Assembly: GCF_963576615.1 (NCBI RefSeq)
Contig: NC_088714.1
Location: 29,260,558-29,324,557 of the forward strand
DNA from: Watersipora subatra
Taxonomy: Eukaryota > Bryozoa > Gymnolaemata > Cheilostomatida > Watersiporidae
Direction: 5' to 3'
DNA length: 64,000 bases
This document shows, piece after piece, positions 11,611 to 22,135 of the stretch. A program made the position numbers and the translations under genes. Below the pieces are notes generated by a model. The model made no database searches and was not told the origin of the DNA. It saw nothing but the letters and a program-made list of their open reading frames with translations. Each line of letters opens with the position of its first letter. The stretch's first letter is position 1.

Positions 11611-12644
11611 GTCAAGTGGGGTAAGTACACCATCAAAAAAGGGTAATTCAATTTCGCAGTCTTACTGCTTTGCTTTAACTAAACATTTGAGTATAATATT
11701 GGTCATTGTGAAACTCCAGAATGTTCTGAGCAAGAATATCAGCACAAAAAACCTGTTAATTAAATATCATTGCTTTATATGAAGCGCTAAAAAATGTGTT
11801 TCTAGGTGGTGCATTTACCCCATATACAGGGGTAAGCGCACCACCTAGCCTTCTTTGCCATTGTTATGCATTGGTTGATAAACAGAGGCAAATGCACCAA
11901 ATTGCTGATATTGAAATTATATAAAATTCAATAGAGATGAAAAAAAAAGTTTTTTTGAGCTTGTACCGCACCACTGAAATCTTGATCGTATTGAACATTA
12001 AAAACTTAAAAATTAGCAATTCTATACCATTGCAATTCAAGTGACCAGTTTTACTCAAGTGAACCACAAATTTGACATAGACTAACTCAAAAGTATACCA
12101 ACAAAGACTATAGAGATTGGAGAACTTAAAATGAGATTGAACCGTCTCTTTTGATGGAGAACTACATGTTTGCTGGGTGGTGCACTTGCCCTGCTCTTGT
12201 TATATATTAAGGTGCACATAGGTTAATGTTAATGTGTACTACATAGGTGCACTTGCCCCTGTCTCTAAAATTATCAGGGGTAAGTGCACCACCCCATTTA
12301 AAATAATACAAAATTATTTGTTTGGATTAAAACAAGAAAAAAAGTATTCTATGGACAGACACCAGTTGCACTCAATAGTTAGCCAAAACAAATATCCACT
12401 AAAATGAAAGTTATAAAATTATCAGTGAACAGCTCTAAATTTAAAGCCAACTACTTAAATAGCGCATTTACGTTTTTGTTGCTCACTTCACAAAAAATTT
12501 GAAATCCAGAATGCAGGGACTATAGCTTCCTGTGGAGGATCATGGGTAATAGTCCTGCAACGCATAGACAGCTATGCAGGGATTGGCTGATAAAATATCA
12601 ACAGCTGGTGCACTTGCCCCAATGGTGCACTTACCCCACTTGAC
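11611..12644. mobile_element. non-autonomous TIR element nested in the retrotransposon 3' region
   Basis: Terminal inverted repeats of about 22 bp begin gtcaagtggggtaagt and end acttaccccacttgac. Copies of the inner motif ggtgcactt(a/g)cccc also occur inside, some as palindromes, near 11,804-11,848, 12,178, 12,246, 12,280 and 12,605. There is no coding sequence. TA flanks are possible (11,607-8 and 12,645-6). The superfamily was not determined. Confidence 0.8.
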
Positions 12645-12737
12645 TATACTCTGTGTTTGTATTGCTTACTATTATTTCATTTGGTTTCACACTTTATTCT
12701 TCATACTGTAGTGTTTGTTAATATTTTAGAACTAGTT

Positions 12738-12746
12738 CTGGAGGGA
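12738..12746 (+). other. polypurine tract
   Basis: ctggaggga sits directly before the 3' LTR, the expected place for plus-strand priming. It is short and contains pyrimidines. Confidence 0.5.
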
Positions 12747-12928
12747 TGTTGTGTTTACATTCTATGCTTTGTTTCCCGTCTAGTGATGCACGCATGAGCT
12801 GATATTACGTGTGTTGAGTGTTCTTCCTGTTAGAAATAAAATGCGAAATCGAGAACGATATAATTCGTCCAGTGAATACTAGTGGATCTAGTGAATAATA
12901 ATTAACATCAATAGTGCTGTACATAAAA
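12747..12928 (+). repeat. 3' LTR
   Basis: Pair of the LTR at 6855-7034, with the same ends and about 14 substitutions plus a 2-nt indel by eye. It is followed by agact, the proposed target duplication. Confidence 0.85.
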
Positions 12929-12933
12929 AGACT

Positions 12934-13115
12934 GTTGTCATTGAATTTATTTTTAGCTCCCGAGTCATTTATCAAATCGATGAGCTCTTCCTGCAAGTCA
13001 CTTTCTAAGTCTAGTTCTTTAAGTCAGAAAGGATTTCGAACTAGCTTCACATCTAGTTCATCTAAATATGGGAAGTAATGCCGCATTTCTTGGGCCATTG
13101 CAATAAGGTGCTCCT
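12934..13115 (-). pseudogene. hAT transposase, region before the C-terminal domain
   Basis: On the minus strand: 'MAQEMRHYFPYLDELD', 'LVRNPF', a stop, then 'LQEELIDLINDSGAK', the conserved order in ZBED5/SCAND3-like hAT transposases. The retrotransposon interrupts it right after this block, and the next block appears at 6849 and below. Broken by an in-frame stop. Confidence 0.72.
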
Positions 13116-13704
13116 CTAAGTCTTGTCTGCCAAGTTACTTCTTTGGTGCTCAGCAAAATCAAAAATAAGCATGCATATTGTTAGCAGAGACGCTTGATGC
13201 AAAGTAATTTGAGCATGAAGATGGTGCGTAAATTAACGAAAGAATCTTCTAAAAAGTTGTCAAGTTTATATGCGTTAAGCTGTACACTCAGTGAACACCT
13301 ACCAACTTGCTATATAAATATAAAGCGTATGCTGCAATTTCGGATTCGTAAGCATTTGTATGCTGTATATCATTACTCCCGATGTAGCGTATCCAGAAGT
13401 AGCGTAATGGAATAGCTAGCGTGTATAGCCTTACGATTGTCGACCAGCCCGAACACGCTTTGAGTTTTTGATTCGAAAGAATAGACAAATCCAAAGTGAG
13501 TCAAAAATTACAAATCTTGCTGTCACTGAATGTCTTTGCAGGTTGGCATAATATGTGATGTGACAAATCAAAAGACAACAACTAATGTTTTAACAGCAAC
13601 CAAAGGGTTGTGTAAACAATGGCACAACTTCCATTGCTTTCAGATTTAAATAAATGCACATAACATAGTTGTCTTTGCGCAATCAATAATGTGTTGGATC
13701 CTGC
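13116..13704. other. no recognised feature
   Basis: Probably the decayed upstream part of the hAT element. No motif could be assigned. Confidence 0.35.
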
Positions 13705-13835
13705 GACCAACACGTAGAGGCGACTAGGTCGGCTTACTCTACCGGTCTGCATTCACTCTTCACAGGGGCTGTGTAAGGGTTGCCCGTGACCAACACGCGG
13801 AGGCGACTAGGTCGACTTACACCACCGGTCCACAT
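13705..13835. repeat. two GC-rich direct repeats of about 48 bp
   Basis: gaccaacacg-aggcgactaggtcg-cttac-accggtc-cat occurs at 13,705-13,752 and 13,788-13,835, offset by 83 bp, with about seven differences. Tandem gtcgac motifs follow near 13,885-13,905. The GC content contrasts with its surroundings. Confidence 0.7.
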
Positions 13836-15896
13836 CAACCACCTTACAACAGGAATTGCTCCCTGAGTGGTACTATACTGGTTCGACAAGGTCGACGGGG
13901 TCGACAGTGTTTCTGTGGTTTTACTCCCAAAGTACAGTCCATAGACTGAGTCTTGGAGTAAAGTAAGTGCTCAGAGTGGTTCTGTTATTGCGCAAAGTAA
14001 CAGAAGAGTGTGGGTTCAAATGCAAGGCATGTATTGAACAACGTAAATGAGCCGAGGCTCTGCCTTAAATACAGCTGAAAATGTAAATAAGGTAGCAAAG
14101 GCCAGCCTCCTTTAGGGGCGTGGTTATATAAATGAAAAAGAGAATACAACTCCAAATGATATACAGAAAGGGAGATGGCAACATACGTTTCCATCACAAT
14201 AAGAACCTGAACGATTTAAAAATAAACACGCTTTTTAGGGTGTATGGAATAGCAAGAACTTGTAAAATCTAGATACTCTACATTATTTCTATCTTTATAT
14301 AAATGCAACATTTTCAGCCATTTTTAGTAAAGTCTAATTGCAGAATGTTCGCAAGTTAGGCTGTATAGGCTGGGATGCAATCATGTGCCATCAATATGCA
14401 TATAACATGTATATATGTTTCCTGCTCCTTCAGAACAAATAATTGACATTGAATTCAGATAAAGCGCCTATTTTCCATTTTTGCATGCAAAGCTATAGCG
14501 TCAGTTTAACTAGTTTTCTGTATTTTTATAGATGCTGACAAAATGAAAATACTTCTCACAGTGAGTCCGCAGTTGTATTACTTTGCAAATTTTAAGATTA
14601 GAGATTTCCACTCATGTCATGTATTATAATCTGTTTATTTATCCACAATGTCGATATATTTTAGTTAACTTCTACAATAACTAGAGATATACTGTACACT
14701 TTCTAGTTTGTGTATGTTTAAGACAGCTATACTTTTACAACCCAATTTTCTCGCAATAATTAACATATCACGATAAGATCGACATTCCAATCTTGGTTGT
14801 TTGGCCAGCCTCAATTAGGCCTCTCTTTTCATGCAGTCAAAATTGGGCAAACCCATATTAAATTCACTTTCTCTGTTTCAGCGACTATGCCATTCTCACT
14901 GACATTTTGGCCTAATAATTTGATCTTTGGTTGCAATAACTCACACTAAGATGGCTTCAGTTTGCTTCGTGTTTATATGTATGCTAGGATTTACATTTAG
15001 TTGTGGGTATCTAGTTACACGCAGTTGTGATGGCACATTGTTTAGACTTAGATACAATGTATGTAATATATGATATGTATAACAAATGAGACTTACTGTG
15101 CGTAGCACTCTACACATTGAGGAACTCAGTGTTTATATGGAACAGGTTTCCCCATCTTTATAATGCAGTGTTGCTCAAAGACCACTTGGTGTGTATTCAG
15201 TACCTTATACAAACACTCTGATGATATTACATTTACATATCTTCAGTAGAATGGCTACATTGGTAAACACTATTCAATAAAACTGGTTTCATAAATACAT
15301 ATGAAATATTTCTTTCTGATAAAAGAAAATTATTTTAAAACCTTGGAGGAAGCTACTAAACAAAAAATCCCCATTAAAACTCGGAGAGCCCTGAAAATGT
15401 TTGCGGAACAACTCTTCCACCACAAAAAAAAAACTAACCAATAGTGTGTGAGGCAATAATGGAGAAATAGATATAACCAATCAAAACACAAAAGTTTTGA
15501 AAAGATAAACCTTGTTTGGCAGAGCTTACACCAGTACAAAATTTCACCTTTTATATAATCACTGGCCTAATAGCTGACATACATGCATATGTAGATAAAC
15601 AAAACACATCATCAATTAAACAACGGCTAACTGTCCATTAATGTGTGTAGCAAAATAGGGTTGTATATAAAAGTTTTTCAGGCTACTATCGACTATTGAT
15701 AATAAATAGTCACTGCAAAAAAATGGTACTTGGCTATGATAGGAAACCCTAACAGTATGTTCTTCAGTATTTGAGCACCTTCCCCTCGTCCTAAGATTTT
15801 TGACCAACCACCTGTAAAGAGTGCAAACTATTATGTTATCACACTAGAATGGTGAAACCATCTTTCATCCCAACTGACTAGACCGGTTTTTAGACA
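13836..15896. other. intergenic, nothing supported
   Basis: AT-rich DNA downstream of ISCA2. No ORF or repeat here could be assigned. Confidence 0.4.
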
Positions 15897-16071
15897 TCAG
15901 TCCTTGATGGCGAATGACGCTCCACAAGAACATCCCATTTCAGCCTGAGGATTATCAATCAGCCGGAATGCAGAGCGAATTAATTCAGTATTGTAATCGA
16001 GAGTAGAACCGCGGACGTATTCCAGTGAATCTGAGTCTATAACTACTCCAAGACTTCCATGAGTAATCAAC
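15897..16071 (-). CDS. ISCA2: ISCA2 exon 4 (CxC motif and stop)
   Basis: The acceptor is tactttcag at 16,072. It encodes residues 93-149 ending GASFAIKD, with the stop TGA at 15,899-15,897. C139 and C141 complete the cluster site. Confidence 0.95.
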
Positions 16072-19000
16072 CTGAAAGTATATAAAACAATGAATATAAT
16101 ATAATACTAACTGCTAAACAGACTTCTGCAGAATGGAGTTATCTGAATATTACGAATGGTTTTACAGAATAATGAATCATCAAATGCTGTATGACTCAAA
16201 TAGTGATGACAATAATTGTGTTTCTATGCTTTAAATGGATTTGGAATTGCCTGCTGCTGACGAATTCGCACTCTACCGTTTCAATGAGTTGCATAGAATA
16301 TATAAATATCACCAAGATTCATGATGTATCCCACAGCGAATGACTTTGCAACTCCAAGCCCATTTGAAGCAATGAAGCACAGTGAATAGAATTCATTTTT
16401 GCGGTAAGTTATGCTGCTACACAGCATATGTTCATAAACTAGGGTTTTTAAGATGTTAGACATTTTCCTTTTATGCATTACATACGGTGTGAATATGCTG
16501 CTTTATTCATATGATAATGACAATACATGTTGTACAATTTTTGTCGACTGCTAGAAATGCTGTGCTTTGTTCAGATGATAATGATGGTAGCAACAATTTT
16601 TCCCATTACCAGCCAATGGTGAGTAATAAAAACCATATGAACTCCAAACAGCACCAGACCATACAAATGCTATGACAGCCATTTTCACTTAGCATTCTGT
16701 ATTATCATTGGCTGTTGTCTGCTCGCTTTTTCTGTCATAAAGAACATGGAAAAAAGATTGTCACAATTATTCCGGCAAAGAATGATGAGGCTGATTAGCT
16801 TGTTAATTAGAGTCAGCGTAATAAGCTGAAAGTTATGAGGTTGAGCCCCATATCGACCAACATTTTAATCAACTCGTTAATTGAATGTACAGAATTTTCT
16901 GATTACTTGAAAATTGGCATATTAAAAACAACTGCAAGACTTTGAAATCCATACTGCGTTTATTATTTCTGGCAATTTAACATTAATTCAAACGTCATAT
17001 TTTGTTGATAAGAAGTCTGTGAGTCCTTCTTCTTAAATAAATCTCAAATTAAGCAGATTTCAAATAGAAGGAATTACAATGAAAATTGTGATCTGTCCAA
17101 TGTGGACTAATAATTTTAATGAATAAAATATACATGAATTATTTCTCACTCACTGATTACGAAGGCAACACATTATATATTCCAACACCATGGTTGTGCC
17201 GTTATATCGTGCAGTCTGTGATGTAAAAGTGTATGGCAACATTGACAATTGATAACTTGGGTTTCACTAACTCGGCTATCTTTTGATACTCTTCAATTTA
17301 GTTAACTTCATGGACTTAGTCAAGCCTAAAAAGAAACTTACCAAATTTGAAATACAAACATTAAAAAGTGTAAAAGGAGAATGTAGTAACATCTAGTAAC
17401 AATATCTGTACTGTAAATTAGTCGCAAATTAAATTTGAATTTACTTTGCGTCTTCTGCGTAAGTGCGATGAAAAACATTGTACAGTCAAATATTGACATA
17501 ACATACAAATTTTATGACATCGTCTTACATTTGGAGCAAACATGATTTTGTATCGGCTTACAATGTAAGTTTCAACATGAGAAATTTGAAGTTTTTTGAA
17601 AGACTAGTTTGCCAACAAATCTAGTCGTTTAATGATTTCTTGACTAGTCAAAGACCAGCCAAGAAATCATAAGTAAACTAATAATTAACATAATTTGGTT
17701 CAAAATAATTCAAGTGGGGGCGAACAACACTTCATTCCTTACTTTTTTAGTTTTAAAATAGTGGATATCACGAAAGCCAGTACGAGTGATAAAGAAACAC
17801 AAAGTTCTTGTTTTTGAGACAAAGCCAAATGTTATAACAGAATATGAGCAAGTATCTTAGCATCAATTCTTTCAAAAATATTGTGGGTACCATGCGGGGA
17901 ATATTGTAGGTATCACAGGGAAAATATTGTAAGTATCATTGGGAGAATATTGTGGGTATGACTGGGAGAATATTGTAGGTATCACAGGGAGAATATTGTA
18001 GGTATCATTGGGAGAATATTGTAGGTATCATATCATTATTGAATATATCAAATACCAAGTATAAAATATTGAACCTAGGTGCCATAGGGAGAATATTCTA
18101 ACACAGAGAGAATATTGTAGCTACCATGAAGCAAGTATTGTAGGCATACCAGGGAAAACTTTGTAGGTATTGCAGAGAGAATATTGTAAACTTGTATTAC
18201 AAATGTAAGAAACTAATGAAATTGCATTTGTAATCTATTTTTTTCTTTTCGAGACTCAACATGCTGTTTGTTTTAAAAACATCTGAGTAGGTATGTATTG
18301 ATTTTCGTTGTTAATGTTTGTTTGGGGCATACAAGGATCTCAAATGAAACCTTGTATATTGGAGGCATATTTGTTAGATAGCTTAAATAGAAACATGACT
18401 CACACGTCATCTTCGCCCATATCAGTTTCAGATCCATCAAGTGAAAACAGATACTGAAAGCCTGAACAGCCTCCACCCTCTACCGTGATTCTCAGTCTGC
18501 TGTTGTCTGTGCAAACCTTCTTCATTTGCTGACAAAACAAGCTACTAGTGAAATACAAATCTTGAAGCAGAAAAAAAATCTGTAAGCAATTATAAGCAGG
18601 GAATATGTCGGTTTCCCAAGTTTTAGGTGCTAAATTTTATTACGGAGTTATTTGCGGTAACAAAAACATTTTATGATAGCCATTTCATGAGCCCTTTGAC
18701 ACAGTTTAAAAATTTTATTAGAGACATTGTAAAAGATTTTGCCATAGCTGATATCTGCAAAACTGCGAGTTGTCACAGGCTTGATCTTATGATTCGCAGA
18801 GTTATGAAAAACCTGTTCCTTGAAAGACCAACTGCATTAAGTTAAACGCAAATACACTTACACATAACCTTTGTAATCAAAATCAATCAGAAAGCAGCAG
18901 CTTGAACACTTAACTGGGCCTTTATAGCAAGCTATCGGGATATTAGAACAAAACACAGAAATAAAAAGAAAACAATCAGCAAAAGAAAAATGTATGTCAA

Positions 19001-22000
19001 CAGTTTCCCCAAATTTAATAAAAGGACATTACGCTCCATGTCTTGTTGAACTTATGAGTAGGAATATGTTAAAATGTATGTACTTATTTCAATTATTAGT
19101 TTTAAGCATATAAAACTTTGATAATTCACCTGTATAGCTTTTTTGTTGATAATAATATTATCAGGAGCAGAGAGGACTTGAGTGAAATATCTTGACGGCC
19201 TCGAAGATCCACGCTGAACCAAAATATTCCTTGCTTTGGATACAATTCTGTAAATGAAAAGTTGTCAAGTGATAACTTTTGATTTATCAAATAGCATAAA
19301 TAAACATTAAAAACGTGCAGTGATGAGCGCTGCAAATTTGTATATTACATTATGCAACATTAAATACTGCAACCAGCATAGCTCATCTACTTTCAACATA
19401 CATGCATGCCCGAAAAAACTACATTGCTGTAGGCCTATGTATTTAAATCTGTCCAATAATTTGTCCGATATGCTCAAAGGGATTACGTGGACATAAAATA
19501 AAAAACTTATAGGTCTTATAAGTTAGAAGTAGTAGGAATCTCAGGATGCGTAATGTCTCCTGCCATTCTATAGAAAATAATAGTATTGGTATTGATCTAC
19601 ATGTGTTCTAAAATTTGGGTTTGATATGCCATGATGGGTCTGGCACGAGGGGTTAGAAAGGCTTATACAGTTGGAAAAGTTTAACGCATATAGACCAAAC
19701 GCTATTATCTTCAAATTTCTGGATTTTAGTTTTTCATATAATCCGTAACACTATCTATGAGACCGATATCTTTAAATGGTTTCTAACTTGTCTGTCAGGC
19801 TATTAAAGAGGGTCACCATACCATGCTGGCATACTTGAGTAATGGTCAAACAATTGTGTTCGATCATTAAATTCTTACACAACATAAAAATCAAATACTT
19901 TCAATATTAGGCAATTTGCATTTCGAAAGGCAATAATGAGCAATATTGCTATGTTATTTGGCTATTTTCTCTAATCTACTAAATGTACTAAATCTCTAAA
20001 CTACTGAAATTTTTTTCCTTATAGCTGCTAAAAAGCGAGTGTATCAAGCCTCCGATGCCAGAATATCGCATATAAGACTCCGAACGATGATAGTAGTACA
20101 AAATTAATGACGTTGGTTTACGAAAGAGATGTTCCGTTTCAGCAGACATCATTACTAATAGAAACAAACTATAATAGAACAATAAGAAAACATAGGCTAA
20201 GTGATATGCAAGTGGCTATCAATAATTGTTACTCCTTACTCTTTCGGACACACTAAAGCATGAACAAGTGATACGCCTCATAAATTAAAGTCATTAGCCA
20301 GTGTGATGAATGCGTTTTGATGATGAGCCTTCTCTCATCATATCGTTATTATCATCTCGCATTTATCAAGGTTGTCTTAATCTTCATTCCATAATCATCA
20401 TGAATCACTAAAGTTGTCTTCTCCTATTTTTTTACCTAATCGCACCTATCTTCACCGCCTAATCACTCACTACCCGTAGGGCATAACGTTCAACCTTTTT
20501 GGATTTTTAACATTACTAATAGGTAAAAGAAGTCAGGAAGTAAAGTGATTGTGTGCCTTTAAAAGAACCATATTGGTAAGAATTTGTTATACAGTTTTAA
20601 TGTTTGTTTTTTATTTACCCCCTTTGCTTGCGTATTAATAAATTTCGTTGAAAGTGTAATTTATTGCAGTGACTGCAAATAAGCAATTACTTTTTTAGAT
20701 TGTTTTTTGTTTCTTTGTAGTTTCACTAGTTAGTTTATTTAAATACAGTATAACCAAAAGCTATTGATGAGACCACAGTCACAGCCAGCATTTAACAGTA
20801 TGTGTTACATTGCATTGCAATTAGGCTTCGTAGGCTTGTTAGAAGTGTCGTGTAAGAAGTGTTGGGTTACAAGTGTTGTGTTAGAAGTTGTGCTAGAAGT
20901 GTTGTCATAGAAGTGTTATATATGCAGTTAGTGCGCAATCTTTGACTTAAGTGCTCTGTTAGTTCATGGAAGGAAGCTGTTATGGTACACTGATTTGTTG
21001 GTGTATAATGTTGGAGGGTTCTCCTCTTCTTATGGTTCGAGTAAAGACCATATCTATAGGTAGGGTTTGTATAAGTTCATCATAAGAGCTTGACGGTGTA
21101 GTGTAGTTCTCTTCATAAGATGGAATGCGATGTAAGAGTGCAGGTCTTATTTTTGTGCGTTTATCAGCAAGTGTGTCAATCTGAAGTTTGTCATGTGCAG
21201 CAGTAATACTTTCTCTTCCTTTTATGTTAGATATATATTTTACAGCTCTATTTTGTACATCTCAATGTCTTGAACCAGTTCTTTTATTTGCGTGTCCCAT
21301 ACTGAGCTTGCATATTCAACATGAGGCCTGCACAGACTTGTATATAATGCTAACAGTTGAGACTTCCCTGGAGCATGATAGAGAGCGCACTTGACCATAC
21401 CAAGTTGGTCATTGACTTTTGATATTTTATGCTGAATATGCAAGTAGAGCTTTAGGTCTACTTGCAATATCACACCAAGGTATTTGGTCACTACAGCTAT
21501 GGTAAGAGAAAAGTTACCTAGACAATTCTTGCGACAGAGACGATACATGTATTACCACTGAGCACCATTATCGAGCATTTGCTTACATTAAATGATATAC
21601 ACCACCTAGATGACCAGACCTGCAAGGCATCTATGTTACGATGGAAGCCAATTTTTTAAAATTGTATTGACTGCTTGATATATTAACGTATCGTTGGCAA
21701 ACAGGCTAGGACTGCACCTGACAGCATCCTCTAGTTTTGGTTGTCAGGATAAATAGCGAGCAGCATTCGTTTGAGAACAAAAAATACAAAACTAATAAAA
21801 GTTTACTGTGAAAAAATATTTCATAATGATGCTAGACTATTACCTATTCATTGTTGTGAATGTACCAAAAAGAAAAGAAAAAGCTATTAAATTCTACAAT
21901 AAAGCAATGATTGCGTGAACTTCTCCAACGGCGACGGTGGTCGACGAAATATATTGTGGCACCGTCTCTGAATTTATTGACGGGCCGCTCGCAAACCTAT

Positions 22001-22072
22001 CGTAAAAAGACTAACTTAATAAAACCTTTTTTTAACGTACCGAAACTCTTTCGTTCTATGAAGCGTGTACAT
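15897..22072 (-). CDS. ISCA2: iron-sulfur cluster assembly 2 homolog, mitochondrial (complete, 4 exons)
   Basis: An A-type Fe-S carrier that acts with ISCA1 and IBA57 in the mitochondrial matrix to mature [4Fe-4S] proteins (family knowledge). Coding exons on the minus strand are 22,072-22,041, 19,247-19,130, 18,528-18,404 and 16,071-15,897. The 450 nt give 149 aa plus stop, close to the usual length of about 154. All junctions keep frame (CG|A, phase 0, GT|G). Residues 1-35 are rich in Arg, Ser and Thr with few acids, as in a mitochondrial presequence. The family's three cluster-binding cysteines are C71 ([11 protein letters not shown]), C139 and C141 (MGCSCG). '[18 protein letters not shown]' matches ISCA2 rather than ISCA1. 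An NRF-1-like site lies 54 nt upstream. The 10-codon first exon rests on phase and splice signals and is the least certain part. Confidence 0.92.
16072..18403 (-). other. ISCA2 intron 3
   Basis: 2.3-kb AT-rich intron. Apart from the 22-bp minisatellite near 17,878-18,190 and a small inverted repeat at about 17,628-17,672 (gatttcttg / caagaaatc), nothing is recognised. Confidence 0.7.
17878..18190. repeat. 22-bp minisatellite in ISCA2 intron 3
   Basis: Diverged copies of about 22 bp, consensus gagaatattgtaggtatca, run 17,878-18,032. After a 60-bp break they resume as poorer copies to 18,190. Confidence 0.85.
18404..18528 (-). CDS. ISCA2: ISCA2 exon 3 (first cluster cysteine)
   Basis: The acceptor is ttttgtcag at 18,529 and the donor GACGT|gtgagt at 18,404. 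It encodes residues 51-91 plus two bases of Val92, including [19 protein letters not shown] with C71. Confidence 0.93.
18529..19129 (-). other. ISCA2 intron 2
   Basis: 601-bp AT-rich intron. The 72-codon open stretch on the plus strand (18,627-18,845) has no support as a gene. Confidence 0.7.
19130..19247 (-). CDS. ISCA2: ISCA2 exon 2 (presequence and start of mature domain)
   Basis: The acceptor is tttacag at 19,248 and the donor ACAG|gtgaat at 19,130. It holds 39 codons plus one nt, running from Arg/Ser-rich targeting sequence (residues 12-35) into INKKAIQ, the start of the Fe-S domain. Confidence 0.88.
19248..22040 (-). other. ISCA2 intron 1
   Basis: 2.8-kb intron carrying the LINE fragment at 20,985-21,722 in the same orientation. 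The stretch 19,248-20,780 shows nothing recognisable. Confidence 0.65.
20985..21722 (-). mobile_element. non-LTR retrotransposon (LINE) reverse-transcriptase C-terminal fragment
   Basis: The minus strand reads through RT-type blocks: [11 protein letters not shown] (the catalytic FADD box with the second acidic residue changed to Asn), [11 protein letters not shown], '[10 protein letters not shown]', '[19 protein letters not shown]', then, after a frameshift near 21,245, '[15 protein letters not shown]' and 'RPALLHRI'. This order is typical of LINE RT thumb and C-terminal regions. It is 5'-truncated and frameshifted. A stop is seen near 20,985. Confidence 0.85.
22041..22072 (-). CDS. ISCA2: ISCA2 exon 1 (10 codons plus 2 nt)
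   Basis: ATG at 22,072-22,070. Ten codons read [10 protein letters not shown], then CG|gtacgt. CG plus the first A of exon 2 gives Arg, so the frame is kept. It lies beside the NRF-1-like motif, as a promoter-proximal exon should. Confidence 0.7.
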
Positions 22073-22125
22073 ATCGCCAAAGAGGTCAAGAGATGAACGT
22101 TTAGGAAATAAATGTATTCCCTGCA

Positions 22126-22135
22126 GCGCATGCGC
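22126..22135. promoter_or_regulatory. NRF-1-like palindrome upstream of ISCA2
   Basis: GCGCATGCGC matches the core NRF-1 consensus and lies 54 nt upstream of the ISCA2 ATG. CpG-rich words are rare elsewhere in this window. Confidence 0.55.

Larger units (their letters stand above)
6850..12933 (+). mobile_element. Ty3/gypsy-type LTR retrotransposon, degenerate
   Basis: Two LTRs of about 180 bp (6855-7034 and 12,747-12,928) flank gag-pol remains in the order gag, zinc knuckle, protease, RT, RNase H, integrase, which is the Ty3/gypsy order. The proposed 5-bp target duplication is agatt (6850-6854) and agact (12,929-12,933). The host site is the hAT pseudogene, which reads across the insertion. 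About 14 substitutions and a 2-nt indel separate the LTRs by eye, so the insertion is not recent. In-frame stops, frameshifts, a short deletion in RT and two later insertions make it inactive. Confidence 0.93.

Noticed and set aside
18627-18845. 72-codon plus-strand frame
   Set aside because: It lies in ISCA2 intron 2 on the opposite strand and has no feature of a gene.
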